The position numbers and the translations under genes are program-made. Below, in pieces: positions 37,623-48,200 of a stretch of 64,000 bases of DNA (position 1 is its first letter; each line of letters opens with the position of its first letter). This stretch comes from Flavobacterium denitrificans DSM 15936. GTDB lineage: Bacteria; Bacteroidota; Bacteroidia; Flavobacteriales; Flavobacteriaceae. The notes under the pieces are model-generated. The model was not told the origin of the DNA. It did no database searches and worked only from the letters and a program-made list of their open reading frames with translations. The stretch covers positions 434,001 to 498,000 of the forward strand of contig NZ_AUDL01000008.1 in assembly GCF_000425445.1 (NCBI RefSeq). Reading direction: 5' to 3'.

Positions 37623-38423
37623 TTAGAATTTAACTGAAACTTTTTCAGAAACTAATTTATCATTCTGATAATATTCGAAAAACCATTGATTGTCTTTTGC
37701 ATTCAAAGATCCTTGTATTCCATCTTTAATAGCGATGAATGAATCTGGACGAGATGTTTTCAACAATTTCATTACCACTTTTGGTGTTTTGTCAATTAAC
37801 TGAAATCCGTTTTCAGTTGGTTGAGCATACAATAAATTGGGGTCAGTAATATCTGCAACTGGAGTTGCTACTGCTGTTTGCACAGGTGTTTGAGCTGGTT
37901 TTGCCACTGCCGCAACCGCAACTGGAGCTGCAGTAATCATACCCGCTTTTCCGCTAGGAGTTACCGCTTTTCCACTATACTTATAATGAAGACCGTTGAT
38001 TGAAATAAAAGCCATATTCAAACTTTCTCTATACGCTGCTTCATAATCCTTTTCTTTACTTTTCCCAATTTCTGAAGTGTAAACTACTGTACCGTAGCAA
38101 TCTTTTAGCTCCACAAAAAGTTTAGTCACTAAAAAGCCGCTGTCTTTTTTTACATCCATATATAAAAGTTGGCAACGATCATTAAGTTCCGCCGGAAGTT
38201 CTTCATTTGCATAAAACGCCTGAAAACCAGCTTTAGTTAAATTTCCTTTGCTTATAGTTGCCATTCTGTATTGATTGTCAGATTTTAAGAAATCATATTT
38301 CAAAGGCACGATAACTGCTTTATAATCATTAACAGCTTGTGAAGACTGAGCAGACTGAGCAGATTGTGCAAACCCAACAACTGAAACAAAAAGCACAGTC
38401 AGCAAAAATTTAATTTTCATCAT
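37623..38423 (-). CDS. Exported two-domain protein of unknown function
   Basis: A 266-residue protein with a signal peptide (FLLTVLFVSVVGFAQ) followed by the tandem SAQSAQSSQ. An N-terminal domain (about 30-150) is followed by an Ala/Val/Pro-rich linker (about 158-192, PVAVAAVAKPAQTPVQTAVA) and a small C-terminal domain (about 195-266, with TENGFQLIDKTPKVVMKLL and NQWFFEYYQNDKLVSEKVSV). The linker suggests a periplasmic protein bridging two sites. I do not recognise a family. Its ATG overlaps the stop of the upstream nucleotidase gene by one base (TAATG), so the two are translationally coupled despite no obvious functional link. Confidence 0.7.
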   Translation of the reverse strand: MMKIKFLLTVLFVSVVGFAQSAQSAQSSQAVNDYKAVIVPLKYDFLKSDNQYRMATISKGNLTKAGFQAFYANEELPAELNDRCQLLYMDVKKDSGFLVTKLFVELKDCYGTVVYTSEIGKSKEKDYEAAYRESLNMAFISINGLHYKYSGKAVTPSGKAGMITAAPVAVAAVAKPAQTPVQTAVATPVADITDPNLLYAQPTENGFQLIDKTPKVVMKLLKTSRPDSFIAIKDGIQGSLNAKDNQWFFEYYQNDKLVSEKVSVKF

Positions 38424-39109
38424 TATAAATATTTTTTAAGTTCTAATAAATGGTTTATTTGTTTAATATTTTGAGCAACATCTATTTTTTTTTCATTAAA
38501 AAAAATGGCATCCAAACCTGCATTCAATGCACCGTTAACATCCGCATCCAAACAATCTCCAATCATGATACTGTTTTCTTTTGAAGCGCGTGCCAAATTA
38601 ACAGCATAATCAAAGATAATACTATTTGGCTTTTTTACACCAGCCAATTCAGAATTTGTAATAGTATTAAAATAGCCTGAAAGCATGGCATTATTAATTT
38701 TCTTGTCTTGAACTTTTGCAAAACCATTTGTAATGATATGCAAGCGATATTTTGGTTTTAAATATTCTAAAACCTCTATTGCACCATCAAAAAGATGATT
38801 ATTATCTGTCAAAAACTCAATATAGTCATTTGCAATTTCATTTATATTTTCATCTGACATCTCGCAGTTCAATGCATCAAATGAAAGCTTTAATCTGTTG
38901 TAACGCAATTCGACATGAGTTATTTCATCGTTTTGATATAACTTCCAACAAGACTGATTTATAGGGATATACTTTTCAATAAAATCTTCGGTTTTTATTT
39001 CCGGAAATTTTGCTTTGAAAATACGATCAAAAGCCATTTCTGAGTTTTTGTCAAAATCCCAAAGTGTATGGTCTAAATCAAAAAAGACATCGGTAATAGT
39101 GGTATTCAT
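38423..39109 (-). CDS. yjjG: YjjG family noncanonical pyrimidine nucleotidase (HAD superfamily)
   Basis: A 228-residue HAD phosphatase that removes modified pyrimidine nucleotides such as 5-halogenated dUMP before they enter DNA. HAD motifs: FFDLDHTLWDFD (nucleophile Asp and general-acid Asp), IITNGFAKVQ (motif II Thr), the Lys of ELAGVKKPNSIIFDYA (motif III) and MIGDCLDADVNGALNAGLDAI (motif IV acidic pair). It sits 3 bp after radC and overlaps the next gene by one base. Confidence 0.88.
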   Translation of the reverse strand: MNTTITDVFFDLDHTLWDFDKNSEMAFDRIFKAKFPEIKTEDFIEKYIPINQSCWKLYQNDEITHVELRYNRLKLSFDALNCEMSDENINEIANDYIEFLTDNNHLFDGAIEVLEYLKPKYRLHIITNGFAKVQDKKINNAMLSGYFNTITNSELAGVKKPNSIIFDYAVNLARASKENSIMIGDCLDADVNGALNAGLDAIFFNEKKIDVAQNIKQINHLLELKKYL

Positions 39110-39112
39110 AAT

Positions 39113-39802
39113 CTAAAAAATTCCTTCATCTACAAAACTATAATATTTTGATTCAGTTATGATCAAATGATCCAAAACTTTAACATCTAAACTTTCTCCC
39201 GCTTGTTTGATTCGCTTTGTAATTTGTTTGTCGGCTTCGCTTGGCAATACATTTCCCGAAGGATGATTGTGGCACAAAATCAAGCTCGTAGCTCCATTTT
39301 CAAGTGCCAATTTAAAAACCAAACGAACATCAACAATAGTCCCCGTAATACCACCTTTGCTCAATTGCGATTTCGAAATTACTTTATTCGAATTATTCAG
39401 AAAAAGCACCCAAAATTCTTCATGCGCCAATTCGCCAATTATTGGAAGCATCAATTCAAAAACCAATTTACTAGAAGTTATTTTAATTAGTTCAACCGCA
39501 TCTTCAGCACGTCGTCGGCGACCAAGTTCTAGTGCCGCAATAATCGCAATAGCTTTCGCCTCTCCTATTCCTTTAAAATTCATTAATTGAGAAATCGACA
39601 TTTTTCCCAAAACATTTAAACTGTCCGCACTCGCCAAAATCCTTTTGCTTAAATCAACAGCCGATTCGTTTCGGCTTCCCGAACCAATCAAAATTGCAAT
39701 CAATTCAGCATCACTTAAAGCGTTTTTCCCTTTCAGCATTAATTTTTCACGCGGCCTATCATCTTCTGACCAATTGGTAATTGGGAAATGAGATTTTTCC
39801 AT
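39113..39802 (-). CDS. radC: DNA repair-associated RadC (JAB/MPN domain) protein
   Basis: A 229-residue RadC. The ATG at 39802 gives MEKSHFPITNWSEDDRPREK, the family start; six further codons upstream are open but do not fit. The N-terminal helix-hairpin-helix segment (SISQLMNFKGIGEAKAIAII) precedes a JAB metallo-domain with the signature LCHNHPSGNVLPSEAD, the putative zinc site. The biochemical function is still unclear; a direct repair role has been doubted. It heads a tight radC-yjjG-unknown cluster. Confidence 0.93.
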   Translation of the reverse strand: MEKSHFPITNWSEDDRPREKLMLKGKNALSDAELIAILIGSGSRNESAVDLSKRILASADSLNVLGKMSISQLMNFKGIGEAKAIAIIAALELGRRRRAEDAVELIKITSSKLVFELMLPIIGELAHEEFWVLFLNNSNKVISKSQLSKGGITGTIVDVRLVFKLALENGATSLILCHNHPSGNVLPSEADKQITKRIKQAGESLDVKVLDHLIITESKYYSFVDEGIF

Positions 39803-39926
39803 AATAAAATAAATTTTCAAAAAGCGAAGATATTTAAAAAGAAAGAAAAATCGCTCAAAATAAAATTAATGAGAAAATGTGGCAATTAGAAAATTAGATA
39901 ATGAAAAAATTCTAAACCAAAAAAAA

Positions 39927-39949
39927 GCCGATTGTCTGTAACAATCGGC
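39927..39949 (-). terminator. Terminator of mpl
   Basis: GCCGATTGT (39927-39935) pairs perfectly with ACAATCGGC (39941-39949) with a 5-nt loop. It lies 31 bp past the mpl stop on the minus strand and ends in eight T. ATTATCTAATT-type words occur on both sides of it. Confidence 0.9.
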
Positions 39950-39980
39950 ATATTATCTCATTGACTAATTGACAAATTAT

Positions 39981-41336
39981 CTAATTAACCAGACCTTTTA
40001 CTTCGTCAAAATTCAAACCTCCGTAATTTCCTGAACTCATTAATAAAAGTGCTGAATTGTCTAAATTTAAATTGAACAAATATTCTTCAAATTCAGCAGG
40101 ATTAGTATAAATAATTAAATCTTTTCTGTTGAATGCGGTAGCAATTTGTTCGTATGTTACTTCTTCCAATTGTTTAATTTTTACAGCATCTGGCGAATAA
40201 AAAACAACTGCAACATCAGCATATTCTAATGCACCTTCATATTCTTTCAAAAATTCGGCGTTTAAACTGCTGTATGTATGCAATTCTAAACAAGCGACTA
40301 ATGTTCTGTTTGGATATTGTTCTTTTACTGCTTTCGTAGTTGCGGCAACTTTACTTGGTGAATGCGCAAAATCTTTATAAGCTACTTTTCCTTTTCCTTC
40401 AGCAATTTTTTCCAAACGTTTTGAAGCGCCTTTAAAACTTGCAATAGCTTCATAGAAATCAGCTTCATCAACGCCCATATTTTGGCAAATCCATTTGGCT
40501 CCGGCAAGGTTATTTAAATTGTGCGCTCCAAAAACTTCAATCGGCATATCACCTTCTGGAGTTTCTAACAAAGTTACTCCGTCGCTAACTTTGTAATTTG
40601 GAGTTGAATAAGCCAATTTGCGAATTGGGTTTGTTGCCGCTTGGGCCACACGTTTAACTTCAGGATCATTTTCGTTATAAACCAAAATTCCTCCATTTGT
40701 AATTTTCTCAATAAAAATTTCAAATTGTTCAACGTAATTTTCATAAGTTGGAAATACATTGATATGGTCCCAAGCGATTCCAGAAATCAAAGCAATATTT
40801 GGCTGATATAAATGGAATTTCGGACGTCTGTCAATCGGCGAAGACAAATACTCATCACCTTCCAAAACCATGAAATCATTTTCTTCTGTCAAATGCACCA
40901 TTGTGTCAAAACCTTCCAATTGTGCGCCAACCATATAATCAACCGCAATATTATGATAATGCATTACGTGCAAAATCATCGAAGTAATTGTAGTTTTTCC
41001 ATGTGAACCGCCAATTACAACACGCGTTTTATTTTTAGATTGCTCGTATAAAAATTCTGGATAGGAGTAAATTTTTAATCCCAATTCTTGCGCTTTCAGC
41101 AATTCTGGATTATCTGCTTTTGCGTGCATCCCTAAAATGATTGCATCAATATCTGCAGTTATTTTTTCAGGAAACCAACCTAATTCAGCTGGCAATATTC
41201 CTTTTTTCTCTAATCTTGATTTTGATGGTTCAAAAATAGCGTCGTCACTTCCAGTAACCTGATATCCTTTGTTATGCAATGCTAACGCTAAGTTGTGCAT
41301 TGCACTTCCGCCTATCGCGATGAAATGTGTTTTCAT
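39981..41336 (-). CDS. mpl: UDP-N-acetylmuramate:tripeptide ligase (murein peptide ligase)
   Basis: A 451-residue Mur ligase that reattaches recycled murein peptide (L-Ala-gamma-D-Glu-mDap) to UDP-MurNAc. Three domains are visible: the Rossmann N-domain (HFIAIGGSAMHNLALALHNK, GSDDAIFEPS), the ATPase domain with P-loop VVIGGSHGKTTITSM, the LEGDEYLSS acidic block and SGIAWDHINVF, and the C-domain (KDFAHSPSKVAATTKAVKEQ, LELHTYSSLN). The AIGGSAMHN start separates Mpl from MurC (usually GIGGIGMSG-like). Length is normal. Confidence 0.92.
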   Translation of the reverse strand: MKTHFIAIGGSAMHNLALALHNKGYQVTGSDDAIFEPSKSRLEKKGILPAELGWFPEKITADIDAIILGMHAKADNPELLKAQELGLKIYSYPEFLYEQSKNKTRVVIGGSHGKTTITSMILHVMHYHNIAVDYMVGAQLEGFDTMVHLTEENDFMVLEGDEYLSSPIDRRPKFHLYQPNIALISGIAWDHINVFPTYENYVEQFEIFIEKITNGGILVYNENDPEVKRVAQAATNPIRKLAYSTPNYKVSDGVTLLETPEGDMPIEVFGAHNLNNLAGAKWICQNMGVDEADFYEAIASFKGASKRLEKIAEGKGKVAYKDFAHSPSKVAATTKAVKEQYPNRTLVACLELHTYSSLNAEFLKEYEGALEYADVAVVFYSPDAVKIKQLEEVTYEQIATAFNRKDLIIYTNPAEFEEYLFNLNLDNSALLLMSSGNYGGLNFDEVKGLVN

Positions 41337-41354
41337 TTAAATTCCAATTATTAA

Positions 41355-41372
41355 TCCCGATAGCTATCGGGA
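41355..41372. repeat. Perfect palindrome, copy 1 of the CCCGATAGCTATCGGG element
   Basis: TCCCGATAGCTATCGGGA is an 18-bp perfect palindrome between mpl and the TPR gene. A near-identical copy lies at 53723-53740. Neither has a T-run next to it, so a terminator role is unlikely. Confidence 0.75.
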
Positions 41373-41392
41373 CAAATTCCAATTAATTTTTT

Positions 41393-42079
41393 TTAAGCTT
41401 CGAATTTTCGTTTAAGATCCTGCGCTTTTCGAGGATCTTTAAATTTGTTCAAATATAAATTATATAATTTTTGAAACGTGACTTTTGAATTGCCAATTTC
41501 ATGCGCTTTTTTATAATTTTTTTCGGCCGAATCATATCTTTTAAAATATTCGTCAATTCGTCCTTTTGACAAATAACCGTCAATTGGAGAAAATTGTGCC
41601 AATTCATTTGAATATGCGAGTGCTTTTGATTCGCTTCCACCAAGAATTCCAGGTAATTGCAAATAAATTTCGATCAAAGCCCACCTAGCCTGAACATGTT
41701 TCGGGTTGAGTTCAATTGCTTTTTCAAAAGCTTCTTTCATATCGCCAACCATACCAAAAGCTTTGATTCTATTCACTTCTAAAGAATGCATTGCCAAACA
41801 GCCTCCATATTTAAAAAAATAATCGGCTACAGTGGGTTTCAATTCTTTCAATTTTTTGAAATATTCTGCGCCTTTCACCCAAGATTTTTGGTGCGCCGAA
41901 ATTTCACCCAAATACTCCAAAGTTTTCAAATCTGATGGATTACTTTTCAAAATTCCTTCAAAAAGCAATTGGGCTTCAGTATATTTTTTAGACTGAAATA
42001 ATTTTTCTGCTTTATCAAAATTAGATTGCGCCCAACAACATATTGGAACAATTAAAAAGAAAATCAGCAGCTTTTTCAT
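41393..42079 (-). CDS. Exported tetratricopeptide repeat protein
   Basis: A 228-residue protein with a signal peptide (LLIFFLIVPICCWAQ) followed by about five TPR units from residue 20 onward (for example FDKAEKLFQSKKYTEAQLLFEGIL and EAFEKAIELNPKHVQARWALI). TPR arrays mediate protein-protein contacts; no catalytic motif is present. It is transcribed divergently from the alpha-2-macroglobulin gene 132 bp away. A role in the periplasm is inferred from the signal. The -7 element at 42084-42091 ends 4 nt before the start codon. Confidence 0.85.
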   Translation of the reverse strand: MKKLLIFFLIVPICCWAQSNFDKAEKLFQSKKYTEAQLLFEGILKSNPSDLKTLEYLGEISAHQKSWVKGAEYFKKLKELKPTVADYFFKYGGCLAMHSLEVNRIKAFGMVGDMKEAFEKAIELNPKHVQARWALIEIYLQLPGILGGSESKALAYSNELAQFSPIDGYLSKGRIDEYFKRYDSAEKNYKKAHEIGNSKVTFQKLYNLYLNKFKDPRKAQDLKRKFEA

Positions 42080-42083
42080 ATCT

Positions 42084-42091
42084 CAAAAATA
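42084..42091 (-). promoter_or_regulatory. -7 element of the TPR gene, predicting a leaderless mRNA
   Basis: Minus-strand TATTTTTG matches TAnnTTTG and ends 4 nt before the ATG at 42079, the same spacing as at rlmB. No -33 TTG is clear. Confidence 0.45.
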
Positions 42092-42211
42092 AGGAAATAA
42101 AAAATGCATAATTTGCTTTTGAATAGAAATTAGTACTTTGTACGAAAATTATTTTTAATCCAAACCAACCTTTTAAATCAAATAATCCTCTATACTAGAA
42201 AACCCCAGTTT

Positions 42212-45200
42212 ATGAAAAACATATTATTTGTATTCTTATTTCTTTCATCAACAATTTTTGCGCAACAATATGATAAAAAATGGAGTAAAATTACTGCTCT
42301 TGAAACCGAAGGCAAAATAAAATCGGCAAATGAAGTTGTCCCTGACATTTACAAAAATGCAAAAGCCAAAAAGGACGAAGAACAAATAATAAAATGCTTT
42401 TTCTATCAATCTAAATACATCCAAATTCTTGAAGAAGATGCACAAACCAAGATTATAAACAATTTAAAATCGACTATAAATCAGGTTTCTGTTCCATCGA
42501 AAGCGATTTTGAACCTTGTTTACGCAAAATGTTTAAATGATTATTATAAACGTAACACTTATTCAATTCAAAGAAGAACAAACACCACCTTTCTTGCAGA
42601 AGATTTCCTGACGTGGACCGAAACTAATTTTACAGATGAAATTAACCTGGCTTTAAAAAAATCTCTGGAAAATGAAGCAGTTCTTAAAAACACTCCTTTA
42701 ACAAAATATGAAACCATATTCGATTATCCGTCAATAGAAAAATTCAACGCTTTAAATTTATTAGATTATGCCACTTCTGAAAATATAAATCTCTACACAA
42801 GTAGAATTGAAAGATGGAAATTTCTAAAAAGTGATTTTACTTCTTCTAAAAAAGAACTTTTGGCACAATCCAACTTATTTTCGAAATTAAATTTTGATTC
42901 AATATCGCATGAAAATTTACGCCTCACGTTAAAATTATATCAAAAACAAGAAACCAATAATCCGACAACAGGTAATCTTTGGGATAGAATTCAGTTTTGT
43001 AAAAACTTTTTAATTGACGCTGATGAAAATTATTTTCAGGCTTTGGTTTCGCTTCAAAAAAGCACTACAGATGCAATTTTAATTCAAAAAATTCAACTGG
43101 AAAAAGCTATTTATTTCAATGAAAATGCTTCGAAAGAAAAACATCCGGACTACAAAATCAAAGCCGTTGCAACTTTAGACAGCATAATTAAAATTAATAA
43201 CAGATCTAATGCTTACAAGCTGGCGGTCGAAAAAAAAGAAACTATTCTGTACAAAAGTATAACCGTTCAACTTCAAAAATACAATTACGATAACGAAAAC
43301 ATTCGTGCATATATTCAATACAAAAATGTAGAGAATCTTAATATTTCATTTTTCAAGATTGAACAAAACCAACTATTCAATTTAGAACGATATAATAAAA
43401 ATAGGGATAGTGTAAAAAATGCAATTATAGAAAAGGCAAAACCAGTTGCAACTAAATCTTATACGCTCGAAAATAAAAAAGATTTTCTGGAACATTCAAC
43501 TGAATTCCTGCTTCCGCAACTAAAAACAGGCTCTTATTTGGTTTATTTTGAAAGTGAATCAGATTCGAAAGCCAAAAAAGCTTTTGCATTTGAAACCATT
43601 ACTACTTCTAACTTTATTGTATTAGCTTCTCAAAATGATACCTCTGAAAAATATCAGATATTAGATCGAAAAACGGGAAAACCACTAGAAAATATAACGG
43701 GAAAATTTCCAGCTTCGACGGCAAAAAGTGATAAAAATGGTATTGTTATTTATGAAAAACCTAAAGGTTCTTCAAATTATGGATTAGTTACTTTCTACAA
43801 TTCTAATGATACACTTTCAATACAAAAAAATTATTTGAGTTACAACATTGATTATTCAAATAAAAACGAAGAAAGTTTTAAAGGAAAAGTTGAATTCTAT
43901 CTCGATCGCGCTATTTATCGTCCAGGGCAAACTTTATATTACAAAGGAATTGCAGTTCAAAAATTGGGAAATAAAACTTCTGTAGTTCCAAAAACTACCT
44001 TTGAAGTCACTATTGAAGATGCTGATAATAATGAACTTAAAAAATTTGATGTTACAACAAATGAATTTGGTTCTTTTTCAGGCGAATTTGTTATACCCAA
44101 AAACGTGCTTACAGGAAATTTCAATATAACTGCTGATGAACCCACAAATTATGAAAATGATGCAGTTTATGATAAAAAAGAAGACGAACATCCGTTTTGG
44201 GATCGTATCAATTTTGATGAATCTCGCATTGAATTTAAAGTTGAAGAATACAAACGCCCAAAATTCGAAGTCACTTTTGAACCTAAAAAAGAAAGTTTTC
44301 AGTTAAATCAAGCTATTAAAATTAAAGGAAATGCAAAAGCTTTTGCCGGAAGCAACATTTCTGACGCTAAAGTAACGTATACTGTAACTAGACAAACCAG
44401 TTATTTTGGAAATTATTATTCTCAGGAACAAAATGAAGTTTTAGCAACAGGAGAAACTAAAACGGATGCGTCAGGAAAATTCAGTATTGACTTTGTTGCT
44501 TTACCTTCTAAAAACAGTAATAAAGAACAATTACCCGTTTTCAATTATGTGATTAAAGCTTCCGTAACCGATATCAATGGCGAAACACGTGAATCTGAAA
44601 CTACAGTAAAAGTGGGTTATCATGATTTGAAATTAAACGCTACGATTCCATCAATAATTCAAACGAATACTAAAAACGAAATACAACTTTCGAGCAACAA
44701 TTTAAATGGTGAATTTTTAGCTACAAAAGGCGAATTAAAAATTTATTTTATCAGTCCGCCTTCCACAAAATTTAAAGGAAGAGTATTTCCGCAACCGGAA
44801 ATTGAAACTATTCCAGCATCAGATTTTGAAAGGTTATTTCCATACGAAATCAATCCGGATTCAAAAATAAAAAACATAGAAACTCTGGTTTTCTCGAAAA
44901 ACATTGATACACAAAAAGACAAAATTGTCGCCTTAGATTTTATTGAAAATTATAAATCCGGAAATTACAGAATAGTTTTTTCGGCCAAAGACAGTTACAA
45001 TAATTTAATCGAAAATGCGACGAATATTGAACTTAAACAAAGCAAAGACAAATTTGACATCAGCAGATTATTTACTGCAAAACAAATTAATCAGGATGCA
45101 AAAAAAGATGGTTTTGCGCTAATTAAAATAACTTCTGTAATTCCCGAATTGTATATTACAGCTTCAGGAAACTACAACAACATGATCTTTTCAGAAGAAA

Positions 45201-48200
45201 TGTATCATCTTCAAAACAACGAAATCGTTATTAAAATTCCATTGAAAAAAGAATTTGAAAATGCTGTTCAAATTAATCTGGAAAGCTTTTTTGAAAATGA
45301 AAAATTCAATACCGACTTCTTTGTTCTTTTAAAAACTGACAAACCAAAATTGGATTTCGCAGTAGAAACTTTCAGAAATAAAATAGAACCAAGAAGTGCC
45401 GAAAGTTGGTCTTTTAAATTAAATGCAAATAATACAAAAAAAGAAGCTGAAGTTTTGGCTTCTATGTATGATAGTTCTTTAGATCAGTTTACAACAAAAG
45501 ATTGGAATACTTTAAATTTTAGTGAGTATTACACTTCCGGAATTAATAATAAATCGCTTTTAGGTTTTGATAAAACATACTCTACAATTCTAAATTTAAA
45601 TGCACCATCAAAACGAATTGAATTGAAAAATGAAGGCACTAGTTTAATGTGGTTTGGTTTTGATTTTAACAATAACAGCAATACACTTTATCTGCAAAGA
45701 GAATATCAAAGACAACTTAATAAAAAAATTAAAAAACCTTTAGATGCCAAAATGATTTCAGGAATCGTTACGGACAAAGACGGCTTGCCAATTCCCGGAG
45801 TTTCAGTTAACATAAAAGGCACTCAAAGAAGTACAACGACAGATTTTGATGGCTATTACGAAATTGAAGCAACTGAAAAAGAAGAAATCGTTTATGCTTT
45901 TATTGGTTTCAAAAGTCAATCTGCCATTATTACAAATAAAAGAACTCTTGATTTTGTTTTAGAGGACGACTCTAGTAATCTAGAAGAAGTTGTTGTAGTT
46001 GGTTATGGAACTGTGAAAAAAAAATCTCTTACTGGCGCTGTCGCCAAAGTAGTCGTAGAAGAAGACAATACTGTCTATGATTCATCAGGAAGCAATATGT
46101 TAAGCGGGATAGTATCAGGAGTCAAAATCAGGGGAAATAATAGTCTTTCTGGCCAAAATCCTTTGTATGTTATTGATGGAGAAATCGCAACTGAAAACGA
46201 TTTAAAAAAAATAAGTCCTAACGATCTTCTTTCCATAGATGCTTTAAAAGACGAAAAAGCAACAGCACTTTACGGCAGTAGAGGCGCAAATGGAGTCTTT
46301 ATTATAACGACCAAAAAAGCGCTCGAAGAATTAACCCAAGTAAAAGCCAGAAAAAATCTATCTGAAACCGCTTTCTTTTTACCAAATTTAAAAACAGATG
46401 AAAACGGAAATATAAGTTTCAACTTTACTTCGCCCGAAGCTTTGACTGCTTGGAAATTCCGTTTATTGGCACATAATAAAGATGCCGTTTCTGGTTATTT
46501 GGAGAAAAGTATTGTGACGCAAAAAGAAATAATGATTTTGCCGAATTTCCCGAGATTCTTGAGAGAAAAAGATACAATCGTGATTAGTGCCAAAATTTCA
46601 AACGTAACCAACGAAGCAAAAACCGGAATCGCGAGTTTGCAATTTTTCGATGCTACAACCATGCAACCAATTGATGCCAAAATGCTGAACGCAAAAAACA
46701 TCAAAAACTTTATGATTCCTGCCTTCGGAAATACAACTGCAAACTGGACTATCACAATTCCTGAAGGTTTGCAAGGTGTTCAATATAAAATCGTAGCAAA
46801 AGCGGGCAACTTTTCAGATGGAGAAGAAAACATTCTTCCGGTTTTGACCAACAATATGCTGGTTACAGAAAGCATTCCGATTTGGGTTCGTGAAAATTCG
46901 ACTAAAGAATACACGTTTGAAAACTTAAAAAACAACAGTTCAACGACTTTAAGAAACCATCAGTTTACGTTGGAATATACTTCAAACCCAACTTGGCTTG
47001 CCATTCAGTCGCTACCTTATTTAATGGAATATGAACATGAATGTGCCGAACAGACTTTTGCTAGATTTTATGCAAATGCATTGGCATCAGAAATTATTTC
47101 GAGCAATCCGAAAATTGCTGCGATTTTTGAAAATTGGAGAAAAAACGGGAAACTGCATTCTAAATTAGAAGAAAATGAAGAATTAAAATCGATAATTCTT
47201 GCTGAAACACCGTGGCTGAATGACGCACAAAATGAAGATGAAAAGAAGAAAAAATTATCGCTTTTGTTTGATTTAGAAAAAATGAAAACTTCACAAGAAG
47301 CCACTTTTGAAAAATTAAAAAAGAAACAGAAACCCTCTGGCGGATTTGCGTGGTTCGATGGTTATGAAGAAAACGAATATATTACAAGACATATTCTTGC
47401 TGGTTTTGGACATTTAGCAAAGCTGAGCAAATCTGAAAATAATGAAGAAAAAATAGATCAAATTACCAAAACCGCGATTCCTTTTTTAGACAACAAGTTT
47501 TTAGAATATTATAGAAGCAGAATCCAAAAAATGAACTCCGCTGACAAATTAATCTGGATCAATCCTTATTCTGATTTGCATTATTTGTATACTAGAAGTT
47601 TCTATTTGGAAAAATATCCTTTATCGGATGAACTGAAAAAAGCTTCAAAATTATATTTAGAAACGGCTAAAAAAGATTGGCTTCAATATTCGCTTTACGA
47701 AAAAGGAATGACTGCTTTGGTTTTGAATCGTTTTGGAGATAAAGAAACTGCTAAGAAAATCATCGAAAGTTTAAAAGAAACTTCTTCTAACAACGAAGAT
47801 TGGGGAATGTACTGGATTGCCAACAAAGCAGGCTGGTATTGGTATCAGGCACCGATTGAAACTCAGGCTTTGTTAATTGAGGCTTTCGCCGAAGTGACAA
47901 ACGACACCAAATCGGTTGATGCGATGAAAGTATGGTTATTGAAAAACAAACAAACCAAAAACTGGCCAACAACAAAATCAACAACCGAAGCGATTTATGC
48001 CCTATTAATGCAAGGAACCGACTGGCTTTCAGTAAAAGATAATACCATCATAAAATTGGGAGATGAAAAAATCGCAACCAAAAAATTAGCCGAAAACGAA
48101 AAAGAAGCTGAAACCGGATACATCAAATTAAACTGGAAACCTGAAGAAATTAAAAAAGAAATGGCGTCGATCAAAATCGAAAACAAATCTAAAGTTCCTG

